NCBI GenBank assembly: GCA_963575645.1
Contig: OY754466.1
Location: 9,154,001 to 9,218,000 of the forward strand
Reading direction: 5' to 3'
DNA length: 64,000 nt
Source: Xanthostigma xanthostigma
Taxonomy: Eukaryota > Arthropoda > Insecta > Raphidioptera > Raphidiidae
In this document: positions 24,601-32,428 of the stretch, one piece after another
How positions within the stretch are numbered: position 1 is the stretch's first letter
Layout of the letters: every line of letters starts with the position of its first letter
Program-made: the position numbers and the translations under genes
Notes under the pieces: model-generated
The model's input: the letters and a program-made list of their open reading frames with translations, nothing else
The model's database searches: none
Told to the model about the DNA's origin: nothing

Positions 24601-24840
24601 ATCTGTGCAGATTTCATGTGTCCGATATCGAAGGAAGAGGTCGCCGAAGAGTGCGGCTTAGGTTCGGATAAAGAAAAACTGAACGAGCTTTCGACGTCAA
24701 CGACAGCGAACGGCGACTATCTGATTACGGATTTGAACCCGCAGGCCCTCGGACTGAACTTGAACGAAGCAGAAATCATTACGCCCGAACAATTGTTCGC
24801 CGACGATCTTAACTTTCAATGCTACGAATTACAAGTTTGA
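212..24840 (+). CDS. Forkhead-box (winged-helix) transcription factor, 8 coding exons
   Basis: Predicted nuclear DNA-binding transcription factor. Coding exons 212-616, 2187-2550, 4839-5080, 6629-6825, 20117-20285, 21271-21432, 23503-23617 and 24611-24840 have GT-AG borders and fitting phases, giving 627 aa. The forkhead domain is at about residues 373-453: it opens RKPPFTYTELIEHAL, the recognition helix is WKNSVRHNLSINPHF, and it ends near GAGHLWTIAQRD. Flanks are low-complexity, Gly/Ser-rich before the domain. After it comes an acidic, coiled-coil-like stretch (MQQFIDKYDDQVKAMEEELE), and the tail is acidic. The domain departs from the usual FoxA/N/O sequence (ELTVSGIYQWIS, NDDRWKNS, KGSKAVHGAG), so I do not assign a subfamily. 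The ATG at 212 follows an acceptor-like TTAG at 194-197, so upstream exons outside the window are possible. Confidence 0.9.
799..1839. mobile_element. TTAA-flanked fold-back element (piggyBac-like, non-autonomous)
   Basis: TTAA at both ends bounds terminal inverted repeats starting GGTAGTACGAGC. Further inverted repeats pair 965-1045 with about 1690-1780 and 1076-1097 with 1454-1476. A perfect short palindrome built on GTGCCCGACTAATT sits near 1529-1575. No transposase. A hammerhead-like motif is at 1378-1406. Lies in the forkhead intron. Confidence 0.65.
1378..1406 (+). ncRNA. Hammerhead-like motif 1
   Basis: CTGATGA, one unpaired T, a five-pair stem GAAAA/TTTTC, then GAAACG. See the finding on the recurrent motif. 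Confidence 0.4.
2187..2550 (+). CDS. Forkhead gene, coding exon 2
   Basis: Acceptor AAACAG|GTAGTG and donor ACGTCAT|GTAAGT, entering in phase 0 and leaving in phase 1. Reads VVLLNGNWDTSHGIPN and later NFSWLVNFKLDDLIHAS, about 121 aa. It is markedly GC-richer than the surrounding intron, as expected for coding sequence here. Confidence 0.8.
2972..3475. mobile_element. MITE with internal tandem duplication
   Basis: Ends GAAGTGAAAACTTC and AAGTTTTCACTTCC are inverted. Two direct copies of about 190 bp (about 2988-3177 and 3179-3366) are nearly identical. A single-unit copy of the family is at 27318-27572. Confidence 0.6.
3591..4174. mobile_element. TIR element with CCAAYGTTGG motifs
   Basis: Inverted ends begin CCGGGACCGCACATTGGGG. 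Many short palindromes of the CCAACGTTGG / CCAATGTTGG kind cluster in both subterminal zones, as transposase-binding repeats do. No transposase remains; the open frames across it are by-products of the repeats. Confidence 0.65.
4185..4799. repeat. Long fold-back repeat next to forkhead exon 3
   Basis: The left arm (from TAGTTCACATGTTCC) and right arm (to GGGACACGTGAACTA) pair imperfectly over about 260 bp each around a short AT-rich centre. It ends 39 bp before the acceptor of exon 3. Confidence 0.65.
4839..5080 (+). CDS. Forkhead gene, coding exon 3
   Basis: Polypyrimidine tract and TTAAG| acceptor; donor AAACAA|GTGAGT. The split codon joins exon 2 to CYTNDCLKTTTSIATC. The rest is Ala/Gly/Ser-rich (SSINGGGGAVIASAM) and ends TTAHQQQVKQ. 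It leaves in phase 0. Confidence 0.8.
5310..5720 (+). repeat. Dispersed repeat, copy 1 (second at 44525-44920)
   Basis: Shares with the second copy the run ATGAATCATTG...GTGCGGTGAGTGAA, the CTGCGTCTCTTTCTTCG block and a GGGCGTACCCAGC block. Probably a SINE or LINE tail; no coding frame. Confidence 0.5.
5925..6512 (+). repeat. Dispersed repeat, copy 1 (second at 50579-51170)
   Basis: Nearly 600 bp shared, from TTTCCGTTTTGAGGTCCC through GGAGGATGTTTGGTATGC and GCGCATGCGCAGAAG to CCAATTGGCTGGAATTTT. Fragments also lie near 39900-40020 and 54190-54240. Confidence 0.6.
6629..6825 (+). CDS. Forkhead gene, coding exon 4: N-terminal half of forkhead domain
   Basis: Acceptor CCAACAG|CACGTG; donor GGATATC|GTAAGT, leaving in phase 2. 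A Gly/Ser/Arg linker leads into RKPPFTYTELIEHAL and ends GIYQWIS, i.e. helices 1 and 2 of the winged helix. The partner exon lies 13.3 kb downstream. Confidence 0.93.
6934..6964 (-). ncRNA. Hammerhead-like motif 2
   Basis: On the minus strand: CTGAGGA, A, stem GTTTT/AAAAC, then GAAACG. Confidence 0.4.
7916..8228. mobile_element. Penelope-like or fold-back element with hammerhead-like motif
   Basis: Inverted ends CAAATAAATAAAATTGTCGA and TATTTATTTGAAGAG bound a short AT-rich unit. Related pieces occur at 13898-14650, 30905-31355, 39228-39321 and about 47440-47542. The motif is at 7999-8028 on the minus strand. Confidence 0.5.
7999..8028 (-). ncRNA. Hammerhead-like motif 3
   Basis: Minus strand: CTGAAGA, A, stem GATCT/AGATC around AAGCCC, then GAAACG. 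Confidence 0.4.
9018..9606. mobile_element. MITE family with ACGTGATAACG ends, copy 1
   Basis: Begins TTGGTTGTCTGTAAAGTC, carries TTTTACGTGATAACG near the start and ends CGTTATCACGTCAA, its inverse. Other copies: 22246-22822, 34459-34705 and 49603-49824. Non-coding. Confidence 0.6.
10266..10805 (+). mobile_element. tRNA-headed SINE with GC hairpin, copy 1
   Basis: A tRNA-Leu/Ser-like head at 10380-10465 has box A CCGTGCGGTCTAAGG and box B GGTTCTAATCCCGTCC. A-rich and TAAAAAG repeats follow, then a hairpin GCGTGGGGCGC...GCGCCCCACGC at 10671-10718. Copies at 41519-42053 and 60128-60665. Confidence 0.6.
11244..11482 (-). repeat. Degraded relative of the 1076-1476 repeat unit
   Basis: Shares, inverted, the TTGGTTGAG...AAGCTTTACC stretch of the unit at 1380-1476. 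Its hammerhead-like motif is decayed: CTGAAGA and stem remain at 11331-11312, but GAAACG is lost. Confidence 0.45.
12129..12420. mobile_element. GC-rich TIR MITE, copy 1
   Basis: Inverted ends AATACGCGCCACGAATCTAA and the matching GGCGCGTATTATAC. Other copies: 24263-24431 (one half only), 45165-45485 (inverted) and 52189-52518. Spurious ORFs in both strands come from this family. Confidence 0.65.
12560..12840 (-). repeat. tRNA-derived repeat (box B visible)
   Basis: The minus strand reads CGGGGGTTCGATCCCCG, a T-arm and box B, at about 12574-12590. The rest does not fold as a tRNA. The overlapping plus-strand frames look like SINE read-through. Confidence 0.4.
14229..14257 (+). ncRNA. Hammerhead-like motif 4
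   Basis: CTGAAGA, T, stem GATAC/GTATC, then GAAACG. Confidence 0.42.
14427..14456 (-). ncRNA. Hammerhead-like motif 5 (variant)
   Basis: Minus strand: CTGAAGA, A, imperfect stem GATCC...GAATC, then GAACCG (one A to C change in the core). Confidence 0.3.
15930..16010 (+). repeat. Short tandem repeat, about 40-bp unit
   Basis: Three diverging units built on GTGTATGAACGTAAACAATG, in the forkhead 13 kb intron. Confidence 0.6.
16480..17440. repeat. Inverted repeat with about 110-bp arms
   Basis: The arm at about 16485-16600 (TCAAGAATAAAAGTCCATAA) pairs with about 17328-17440. The spacer holds a Helitron-like 3' end near 17080-17105, in inverted orientation. A small palindrome (GTGCAACTCGTGCGG) sits just outside at 17487-17530. 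Confidence 0.5.
19175..19320. repeat. Small hairpin MITE
   Basis: 146 bp with inverted ends GCTCTGTTCCAACCT and inner arms TTGCGCAGTAGCT/AGCTACTGCGCAA. Confidence 0.55.
19364..19830. mobile_element. hAT non-autonomous element with perfect 8-bp TSD
   Basis: Begins CAGGGCCGGGTTAATCC and ends GGATTAATCCGGCACTG-like sequence. Flanked on both sides by GTCAGATA (19356-19363, 19831-19838). No transposase. Relics of similar ends occur near 7050, 26048 and 52150. Confidence 0.8.
20117..20285 (+). CDS. Forkhead gene, coding exon 5: recognition helix and wings
   Basis: Acceptor TTACGCAG|AGATC completes the Ser codon of exon 4 and continues DHFPFYKTNDDRW. Helix 3 is WKNSVRHNLS, with the invariant Asn and His that contact DNA in forkhead proteins. 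Donor ATACTG|GTTAGC. The open frame beyond 20285 is intron. Confidence 0.93.
20641..21237. repeat. 0.6 kb fold-back between forkhead exons 5 and 6
   Basis: Outer arms CATAGATATATATG.../...ATATATCTATG enclose arms built on AGCCATTTTGTACGTGG and GCGCGCTTTTTACGGCG. The inner arms carry ACTGAAACGTTTCA on both sides. The intron transcript would form a very long hairpin. Confidence 0.7.
21271..21432 (+). CDS. Forkhead gene, coding exon 6 (acidic, coiled-coil-like)
   Basis: Acceptor TTATCAATAG| and donor AAGCAG|GTGAGA, 54 codons, phase 0 on both sides. Encodes MQQFIDKYDDQVKAM followed by EEELEAATASILPELD, a heptad-like acidic helix just after the DNA-binding domain. Confidence 0.88.
21950..23240. 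mobile_element. Compound fold-back with 20-bp tandem repeats in inverted ends
   Basis: The left end has three units of GTGACTAAATTACTAAGTGA (about 21983-22050). The right end (about 23095-23240) has diverged inverse copies. In between lie a 9018-family copy (22246-22822), a piece of the minisatellite also seen at 58700 (22824-22977) and a palindrome (22978-23093). Lies in the forkhead intron. Confidence 0.6.
22246..22822. mobile_element. MITE family with ACGTGATAACG ends, copy 2
   Basis: Very close to 9018-9606 over its whole length, with a few small indels. Confidence 0.65.
23503..23617 (+). CDS. Forkhead gene, coding exon 7
   Basis: Strong acceptor TATTTCTTCCAG| and donor ATGG|GTAAAT. Encodes SRTGPHRIKTLERSAE and then GGVKREVEVQYLIP. 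Phase 0 in, phase 1 out. Confidence 0.88.
23750..24217. mobile_element. TIR element with AACCGACTTCA ends
   Basis: The start AACCGACTTCAACAAAAAGG and the end GTGAAGTCGGTTC are inverted. An inner hairpin spans 24061-24217 (GACTTCACACTAAAAAGTAA and its inverse). Two frames across it are repeat read-through. Confidence 0.55.
24263..24431 (+). mobile_element. GC-rich TIR MITE, half copy
   Basis: Only the 5' half of the 12129 family is present. It lies just upstream of the last forkhead exon. Confidence 0.55.
24611..24840 (+). CDS. Forkhead gene, terminal coding exon
   Basis: Acceptor ATCTGTGCAG| completes a split Asp codon. Encodes 76 residues rich in Glu, Asp, Leu and Asn, ending LNFQCYELQV and TGA at 24838-24840. 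The acidic tail is consistent with a transactivation region (inference). Confidence 0.9.
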
Positions 24841-25134
24841 GAGGTATTTTTTAAGTTTGTTTAAAATTGCGATGAATTTTTAATCGGAACTGCGAACAGT
24901 GCCAGTTCTCGGAAGTCGAACGGGTGATGTACGAAGTGAACTTAACATCGTTATTTCACTGTTTTAATTGAACTAACCAAACATTTACTAAGGTTTTTTT
25001 AATTTCAAAGTTACTTCATAGATATGTCGATTTGTTATATTACCTCCGTACTTTGTAAACTCTTCTAGTCAACGTAACCAATTATTGACATTAATGTACT
25101 TGTAATACTTTGTGGCCATCTGTATTTAAGACGA

Positions 25135-25140
25135 AATAAA
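25135..25140 (+). promoter_or_regulatory. Candidate polyadenylation signal of the forkhead gene
   Basis: A canonical AATAAA about 295 bp after the forkhead stop codon, in otherwise unique sequence, followed by a T/GT-rich stretch near 25150-25190. Confidence 0.5.
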
Positions 25141-25364
25141 ATAAGTCACTTTGTTGGTTACAAATACGATTCAACGTTTATTTACTTTTTTAATCCTCCG
25201 ATGGAAAATTAGTAATTCAATAGTCTATTTTTCTGCCGAAAGAAAACTGACAGCGCTGCCAAATCAAACGCCTAAAGTACCTTCTTTGTAAACAACTATA
25301 GGATTTCACTCGGGTGGATTTTGGTTTGGCGACGAAATATCGAGAACAACAAATTTCTAATGGT

Positions 25365-25860
25365 GGCACTTCACATGGCTATTTGTGTTCGCTATTGGGT
25401 GTTTGTTGTATTTGGCAAAATATATGACGTTCAAGGCAAACATTGCAAATAGAGGCAAATACGACCATCCACACATAGCAGTCAAATAACAAACACACAA
25501 ACGTTTGGCAGCAGAACGCAAGGTTCAAAATTCCAGGAATTTAGCACTGTTTCATTGTCCCAATTCATTTTCAATAGTAATTGTTCCAGTTCTCGCTCAC
25601 AGCACAGACACAAAAATACTGCACGTCCGTACAGGTTCACGGCGCGTGCGCTTCTGAATATGGCCATTGTGTGGACGGTTTATTTGCCTATTTGACTCCT
25701 TTGATGTGCCTCGAAAAACCGACAAGCGCACGGTAACGCGTATTTGGTATTGGCCTTATTTGTCAAATAGGCAAATAAGACCAACACTTTGTCAAATAGA
25801 CCCTCCTTACTTGGTAATTGTTTGCCAAATACACAAATACAAATAGCCATGTGAAGTGCC
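25365..25860. mobile_element. TIR element rich in CAAATA repeats
   Basis: Ends GGCACTTCACATGGCTATTT and its inverse. More than ten CAAATA/TATTTG hexamers lie inside, near both ends. Starts 525 bp after the forkhead stop. Confidence 0.65.
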
Positions 25861-26047
25861 GGCATAATATATCTTTGTACTCTAACCACATAGCATACAT
25901 CAATTTAGCTGAGGAATCGCTTGCGGGATCTCCGAGTTGTTTGATATTATTTGCTCACTGCCTTTTTGCCTTAGCGTAAGAATGTGTAGCTAATGTCACT
26001 TGGGACAAAGTACGTTTTGAAATAAAACGAAACGTCTAACAACATCC

Positions 26048-27310
26048 AGTGCCGGATTATGACTCCTTGATGCCCTAAGCATTTCTTGCTTATGGGCCCC
26101 ATCTCTAATATGTTCAGTTTATAAAAAAAATTCAAATTGATAGAAAAAAGTTAAAAAGGATAGATTTTTAGGAAAAAAATTCAATTTTACAATCAATGCT
26201 CCCATTGAAAATTTAGATGTCTATAAAATCGGACCTTATATTAGGCATTTTTATACAATTAATAGAAAAAAAGATTCAAAACTTTAAAATTAGAAAAATT
26301 GAACCCTTAAGAAATAATATATATTAGATATCGGGTCCATCGATAATAATGAATAAGAAAAATCGCAGGTTTGTGGACAAAAGCTATATTTATAAATGTA
26401 CATTTATAAATATAACTTTTGTCCACAAACCTGCGATTTTTCTTATTCTTAAGAAATAATGCTTTTTTCGTTTTCATTTTCAAAAATAAATTATTATTTA
26501 TTTTTAACTTTTATACTTCTAAAGACATACCAGTATATAGATAAAATGTTTTTAATTTAACTAAAATAGAAATTACGCAATTCTCTGAGTAGATTTTCTC
26601 GTTTTGTACGTTAGCGAACGAATTTCGGTCCTAGTGGAGGCCTACTTTTAGATGTCAAAATTTTGTAGCCACGTATCACCTTTTTAAATTTTCAAATATT
26701 TATACATATTAACTGTCATTTTAACAGTCAGTGTTTCCAGTTGAACGTAAAATAGACTACAGAATTACTAACGCGGCCACTGAAGGGTTAAATAAAGCGA
26801 CTGTCCAAAAACATATTTTAGTTGTACTATATATATTATTTATGTGTATATGTATTATATAATTTGTGGTCAGAAATTTTGATATGATTATTGTTGTTTT
26901 TTTTTTCTAAATAGCGTAAACAATTGACATTTTAGATTTTAACTTTATTTATTTATTAATATGTGCCGTTCTGGATGTTATATTTTTCGTATTTTAATAC
27001 AAACAATTATTCAATCAAGTTTTTTGACCATTGAAATCAAATAGCGATGAGGCTTGGATAAAACTCACCGAGATTTCAAAGCTTGAATATTCGTAATAGT
27101 GATGTAATGAATATTCGCTGCCAATCAGCTGTGAAATTTTAACCTTGGATAAATGGCACCAGATTTGAAAACTGAATATTCGCATTTGCTTGTCAATGGC
27201 AGATATTCGATTTGCGAATGTCTAAAAATTGACTGTCCTTACATCACTAGTTCGTAGATTGTACGAAATATTTCTTTTAACGTCATCATCTTTCTTGATG
27301 CCAATTTAGT
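26048..27310. other. Intergenic, AT-rich, no gene seen
   Basis: A hAT-like left end CAGTGCCGGATTATG at 26047 has no matching right end. A perfect palindrome (AAAATCGCAGGTTTGTGG and inverse) spans about 26360-26442. Otherwise nothing codes. Confidence 0.5.
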
Positions 27311-27317
27311 CATATTT

Positions 27318-27572
27318 TTGAAGTGAAAAATTCTTTAGCGGCGTTGTACACTTTTTTTGTAATGGGTAAAAAATGTTAAACTCGCGTCAGATCGTCAGAT
27401 ATGCGTAAGACGAAAACTTTTATCTATACAACGTTAGACATCTAGCGTTGAAATATCGTACATAAAAATGCAATCTATGATACAAACCATTTTGATCGAA
27501 AATTCGTAAGACGTTAATATTCAAGTTTTCACTTCCGCCAGCACTCCCAGAGTGCAACCCGTCTTTTTTTTT
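27318..27572. mobile_element. MITE of the 2972 family, single-unit copy
   Basis: Shares TTCTTTAGCGGCGTTGTAC and the CACTCCCAGAGTGCA end with 2972-3475, without the internal duplication. Confidence 0.6.
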
Positions 27573-28597
27573 ATGGAACGCGAATATGCGTTGATCTATT
27601 TAATTTGAAAATGCATCGAAAAAAACAATCATCGCTTACAAATTAGTTTGCCAAAAATGTTTCTACGATTTTGTTTTATTAAAATTGAAATAATTTTTTA
27701 TCCGGTTTTTACATAAATAAAATTATAAACGAACCCGAGTGCTTTTCGATTTGTTTCAAAAGTCTTTATATAATAACTATAAAAACTGATCATGACGCAA
27801 TTTTTTTTCTATTTTTAAATGTAAAAAATTATTCTAAAATTTTCAAAATGAAACTAGTCATAAGGTAACTTTTTTACTAGTCACTTAGTATAATAATTAA
27901 TATTAGTGTTATTATAAAAAATTTGTAAATTGCAATTCCGTCCAGGCTCGTTTGTTTTCGAGTCTTTCCGATGTGCCACGTTCGCCGAATCAGATCGTGT
28001 AACAATGCTCATTTGTTTTGATTGAAATCTAGTCACCGTCCTTTGCAACTGCCAGTGTATGAATTAACTAACTAAAACAATTGTATGTGCCATCAATTGT
28101 TCTAAAACAAATTTCTAGTGGGTTTCAATTGTTTTGTTCTTACAGGTCGTTTTACTTTGGTATTGTCATTTTTTCTCCCACTTGTCGATTAATTAATTTT
28201 ATCATAGAATAATAGAATAGAACACAGTACGACAAATTTTAATTACAAAATTATTTTGGTATTTTATATAGCTCAACCTGAATAATGCAAAGATAGAAAT
28301 TTAAAAATGTTCGAAACACTATACCTACCTTTGCCGTTAAAACAAAACAGTTTTAAATAAAAATGAATGGTTATTTTTGTATTAATTATAAGTAAAATAA
28401 TGATTAAAATCGTTAGGTATAATATAATATCAATAACAAAATGTATAATATAAACTCAAATAAAATTTGTAATATTTAAAACAACTTTTATTCGTTTTGT
28501 ATTTTTTTTGTTTTGTTTTTCAAATGTTTTATACATCACGATTCATAATGATTGTGTTGTTTCAATTTTGAACGGAATATTCCAGCTTATTAAATTC
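27573..28597. other. Intergenic, AT-rich, no gene seen
   Basis: No coding frame, RNA gene or recognisable repeat end was found in this kilobase. Confidence 0.4.
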
Positions 28598-29039
28598 TAT
28601 AGGCTGTGTGCACGAAGCCTATTAGCGCCTCTAGTGGGTAATAGACAATTATTGAACTAACTTTTTATGGAAATCGCGACATGTTTATAAGGTGATAAAT
28701 CAAAAACTTTAGTTGGCCATGATGTGTCAAAAAAAATGTAATAAGGAAAACTGATGTTAATTTGTTTACACTGACAGCGGAATGTCAAATTAGGGCGCCG
28801 ATGGTCTTTATTTTACTTAAATCGCCATCAGCGCAACAGCCCGGAACACAACAAGCCTTTCCAGATCGTTTAGTTTTCTTTGTAATTAAAAAACTTTTTA
28901 AAATTATAACCTTTTACTTTTAATAAACATTGCTCACTGACATACGGAAAATTGGAGTTTCGAAGTTTCCCCTAGTGCTCACCACAAACGCTCGCATCGA
29001 AAAATTTGTAACTCCGCCTCCGTGCACATAGTCCATATA
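28598..29039. mobile_element. TIR MITE with TATAGGCTGTGTGCAC ends, copy 1
   Basis: Starts TATAGGCTGTGTGCACG and ends CGTGCACATAG...TATA. The second copy at 40053-40504 is about 90 percent alike by eye. Confidence 0.65.
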
Positions 29040-29237
29040 GACATCGAAAATGTCTTTGTAAGTAGTAAGCAGATTAAATTTAATCAAGCTGCCAACTACC
29101 GGCCATAATCTCAACTAACGAAGGTGAAAAATACAAATGATATTTTCGCTTTTGTGAAAATATTTTTTTAACAATGTCTGAAAAAATTCTAACGAATTTA
29201 CCATACAAATCTTTAGAAATCGACAGTGATTTTGATT

Positions 29238-29294
29238 TTATATCAGCTGGACTTTGGATCTGCGTGGCGCTTGCACCTTCGTTAAGGAAGTACC
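29238..29294 (-). CDS. Candidate last exon of the GH35 gene (tentative)
   Basis: A phase-0 segment after TTTTATGGAG| encodes GTSLTKVQAPRRSKVQLI and TAA. Family members end with a hydrophobic strand and an (x)AP turn at this distance after the GDNE-like motif. Its first residues come from the terminal repeat of the TTAA element at 29282-29985, so this may be an exonised transposon edge. Nothing else in frame was recognised. Low confidence. Confidence 0.22.
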   Translation of the reverse strand, partial: GTSLTKVQAPRRSKVQLI

Positions 29295-29985
29295 CTCCAT
29301 AAAATGAATTAACAAACAGAAAATTACGAAAATTTGCAAATATGTCAAAACCTTTTCAAAAATGACTCAGTTAAATTTTTGTGATCTTTGGTTGAGTTTG
29401 AAAAAAGATATTGATAATTTTATTTCGCTGCACTTAACATGGAGTCTTATGGGAATCTGTGATTTTGACGCACTCCATCATTTATTACGTTGGAATTGAC
29501 AAACAGATTTTGATAAAATTTTCAGGAAATATAAACGAATATTCTATGAACATTTTTCTTTTTCCAAAACGTATAAAGCTTGCTTATGTTAATAGAAATA
29601 ACTAAAACAAAGCCGAGCTTTTTAGCAATTCATAAACATGACAACACCGCAATATTATAGTTTGTGCCGCGTCATTTAAAGGTAAGTTACGAAACTGCAG
29701 CAGTTTTGATATCGTAAAAACATACGTAAATTGAGTAAATGCTAAAAGCATAGTATTCCAAAAAAATGATAGTATATTATTATTTCCGAAATGACAGGAA
29801 TAAAGAAAAGCATTTTCATAAATTAATGCGAATTTGACACCGCGTGCTGACTAATATGCTGCGTACATAAGCACACTGTCTTGTAACTATGGCAAGGCAT
29901 GCGGTGTTGCCAAATTATATACTACGTTACTCAAGTAGAAGACTGAAATTCTTTGACTTACTGCGTACCAAGGGTACTTCCTTAA
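29282..29985. mobile_element. TTAA-flanked element with GGAAGTACCCT ends
   Basis: TTAAGGAAGTACCCT at the left and AGGGTACTTCCTTAA at the right. The ends resemble those of 799-1839 (GGTAGTAC). TTAA duplication is typical of piggyBac. No transposase. Confidence 0.65.
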
Positions 29986-31007
29986 TACAAATGAACAAAA
30001 AAAAAGCGTAAATTTTATAAAATATATTTCTGTTTTCACACATAAGTTTCTATTACAAATAATTTATAAAAATGGCGATAAGCAATGAATCAACGATGAA
30101 TAGATTCATGTTGATGTAATAACGATCGAACAATCTTGAATATGAAGAATAGATATAGTATAAGACGTTTTGATACATCGGCTATATTAAAAAATATTTG
30201 AAAAGTAATAATGGCTATTTATCTGATATTTTTTTTCCTATTCAAGATAAGTATTTTGGTACCTTCAAAAACTGTACTTGACTAACAGGGTTGAAGTGTT
30301 CAAAAATAATTATCTGCAAAAAAAAGAAAAGCATCGAGTAGGTAATATTATACAATGTAAATGAATAAATTTCCTGCCAGACAAGGTAGATAAATTGTAA
30401 ATAATTTATATTTCTCTATAATCTGTATAAATTTCATCGAGCGATGTATAGCAGCAGTATACGAGGTACTGAGATAAAAATTGATTTAAAAAAATCGAAT
30501 CAGTCTGCCCTAGATTTGATGGTACAATCATATAACCATATTAACATACTAATTTTTTAGTGGAGTTGTCCAGTAGACTTTTGTACCGTGGGAGTTCAGC
30601 CTATATAAACTATGGGTATGTTCCGATATGCACTGCGAGCACTGCACAGTGCTATCACTGTAGAAAAATTCGTTCCGTTATGGACTGCCAGTATACTGCC
30701 GCAGTACACTAGACAGGCGCGGTCCGAAGGGGGGGGGGGGTCACAGGGGACATCACCCCCCCCAAAATCTAAGGTCAAATTGAAAAATCTCAAAAATTTG
30801 CCAAATAATGAAAGGAAATTTTTAGCTACAATACAAAAAGACGGCTTCCATTTGTTTTATAGGTATTAGGTAATGTATAAAATAAAATTGTGTCTTTGCA
30901 ATAATCAAATCTATGATTAACGTCTGATTAGAACTCTTCAATAAATAAAATTATCGACCAATTTTTCAGACAATATATTAACAAACAATATAAAATTAAT
31001 ACATTAA

Positions 31008-31037
31008 CGTTTCAATCCGGATTTGGACCTTCTTCAG
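31008..31037 (-). ncRNA. Hammerhead-like motif 6
   Basis: Minus strand: CTGAAGA, A, stem GGTCC/GGATT (with G-U pairs), then GAAACG. Confidence 0.42.
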
Positions 31038-31256
31038 AATTGATCTAAAAAATATAAAAATAATTAATATTTAAATATAATTCGCTTTTTATAGAATTTT
31101 TCAAAATTAATTATGATATTCAAAATAATGAAAAAATATTAAATTATTATTAAATTATTTTTTCATTATTTTGAATATCATAATTAATTTTGAAAAATTC
31201 TATAAAAAGCGAATTATATTTAAATATTAATTATTTTTATATTTTTTAGATCAATT

Positions 31257-31286
31257 CTGAAGAAGGTCCAAATCCGGATTGAAACG
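31257..31286 (+). ncRNA. Hammerhead-like motif 7 (mirror of 6)
   Basis: The same motif in the opposite arm of the palindrome, so either strand of transcription yields one copy. Confidence 0.42.
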
Positions 31287-32199
31287 TTAATGTATTAATT
31301 TTATATTGTTTGTTAATATATTGTCTGAAAAATTGGTCGATAATTTTATTTCTTGTGCAATAATGTTTATTTTATTCCAGATACCTATTTTTTATTAGTG
31401 TAGTGAGTGACCCCCCCCCCCCCAAATTTCAGGCTGCAACCGCGCCTGACCCTAGGAAAATATATGACGTCATAAATCGCCGGCATATTCTACTGTGAGC
31501 ACTGGCGTTTTCGAGGTAAGGTACTCGCAGTACTTTGATCACGTGATCTGTCAAAACCACTCGAGTGACTAACGTCTTATAAACAATCTACAGTTTAATC
31601 ACAAAAATTATAAAGTTCTGTAATTAGTTTGAATTAATAACTAAAACAATGGAAGAATTGCAAAAAATAACCTTATTAGACATTAAAACATATTCTTTTT
31701 AATGAAAAAATATTTACTTTTATTATATTATAAATTCAATTTACAATTAATATTAATTAAGATATTTTTAATTTGACAGTACTCCAACAACAGTTTTTTT
31801 TAATGAACTAGAAAACTTTGTTACACTCATTTGAACGCTGCGTCAAAATTTCAAAAATTTCGGCTGACAGTATACGGGATTGCGTTCCTTTTTAAATAGT
31901 AATCAGTATAAGTGTCTATAAAGGAACGTGTTCACAGTATACTAAATTGACGTCACACTGTACAGTGGTCGCAGTGCATATCGGAACATAGCCTATATAG
32001 TTTCAACATTTTCCATGACTATGGCTGCGCTTTTAGTGAAGGAACTAGTAACTAACTCAAAACCCTCAAAACTTCTTGAACTCTTTTTAGAGTTTCTGTT
32101 GAAGTTCGATTTATCAAGGTTGTACTGTACATACCAAATGTAATCAGTTAAAAAATAACCTCAAAATTCTAATTTGATTACGGCTAGTTATGAACATAC

Positions 32200-32428
32200 C
32201 TCATTGTCACCCTTGCGTATGTACGGTGCGGGCAAATATACAAAGAGCGGAGGTCCAATGCGACAGTGCCTTCCGAGCACGAATCCGTTAATTGCAAAGA
32301 ACCCTTTCGACCAGCCTGTGGTATCCAAATATGTATCTTTAGGTTCCTCGTTTACTGTTAGTGTAGCTTTATACAATGCAGGTCCCACGTTATTTGCGTT
32401 GGAATTATACGTTTCCCAATTTTTTAAA
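32200..32428 (-). CDS. GH35 gene exon 12
   Basis: Acceptor of T-run plus AG|. Encodes [36 protein letters not shown] and PYIRKGDNE, matching the last beta-domain of the family. The likely donor is AATGAG|GTATGT. Reading through instead adds only VCS before TAA, so either a truncated C-terminus or one more short exon is expected. Confidence 0.9.

Larger units (their letters stand above)
30905..31355. mobile_element. Near-perfect palindromic element, inner layer
   Basis: Arms of about 200 bp mirror each other around 31147. Flanked by TGCAATAA duplications (30897-30904, 31356-31363). A hammerhead-like motif lies in each arm. Ends match the 7916 family. Confidence 0.7.
30714..31448. mobile_element. 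hAT-like element, middle layer of the nest
   Basis: CAGGCGCGGT start and ACCGCGCCTG-type end, with G-run and C-run just inside. Flanks ACACTAGA and ACCCTAGG match at 6 of 8 bases. Confidence 0.6.
30611..31997. mobile_element. Outer TIR element of a three-level nest
   Basis: Ends TATGGGTATGTTCCGATATGC and its near inverse enclose a hAT element (30714-31448), which itself holds a palindromic element (30905-31355). Ends resemble the 28598 family. Confidence 0.65.

Noticed and set aside
27901..28060. Candidate last GH35 exon on the minus strand
   Set aside because: Frames are short and show none of the hydrophobic C-terminal pattern expected; no phase-0 acceptor was convincing.
29174..29302. 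Short plus-strand frame starting MSEKILTNLPYKS
   Set aside because: It runs into the terminal repeat of the 29282 element and has no recognisable domain or conserved context.
30612..30869. 85-aa plus-strand frame
   Set aside because: It begins in the terminal repeat of the 30611 element and crosses the hAT end with its G-run; transposon sequence, not a gene.
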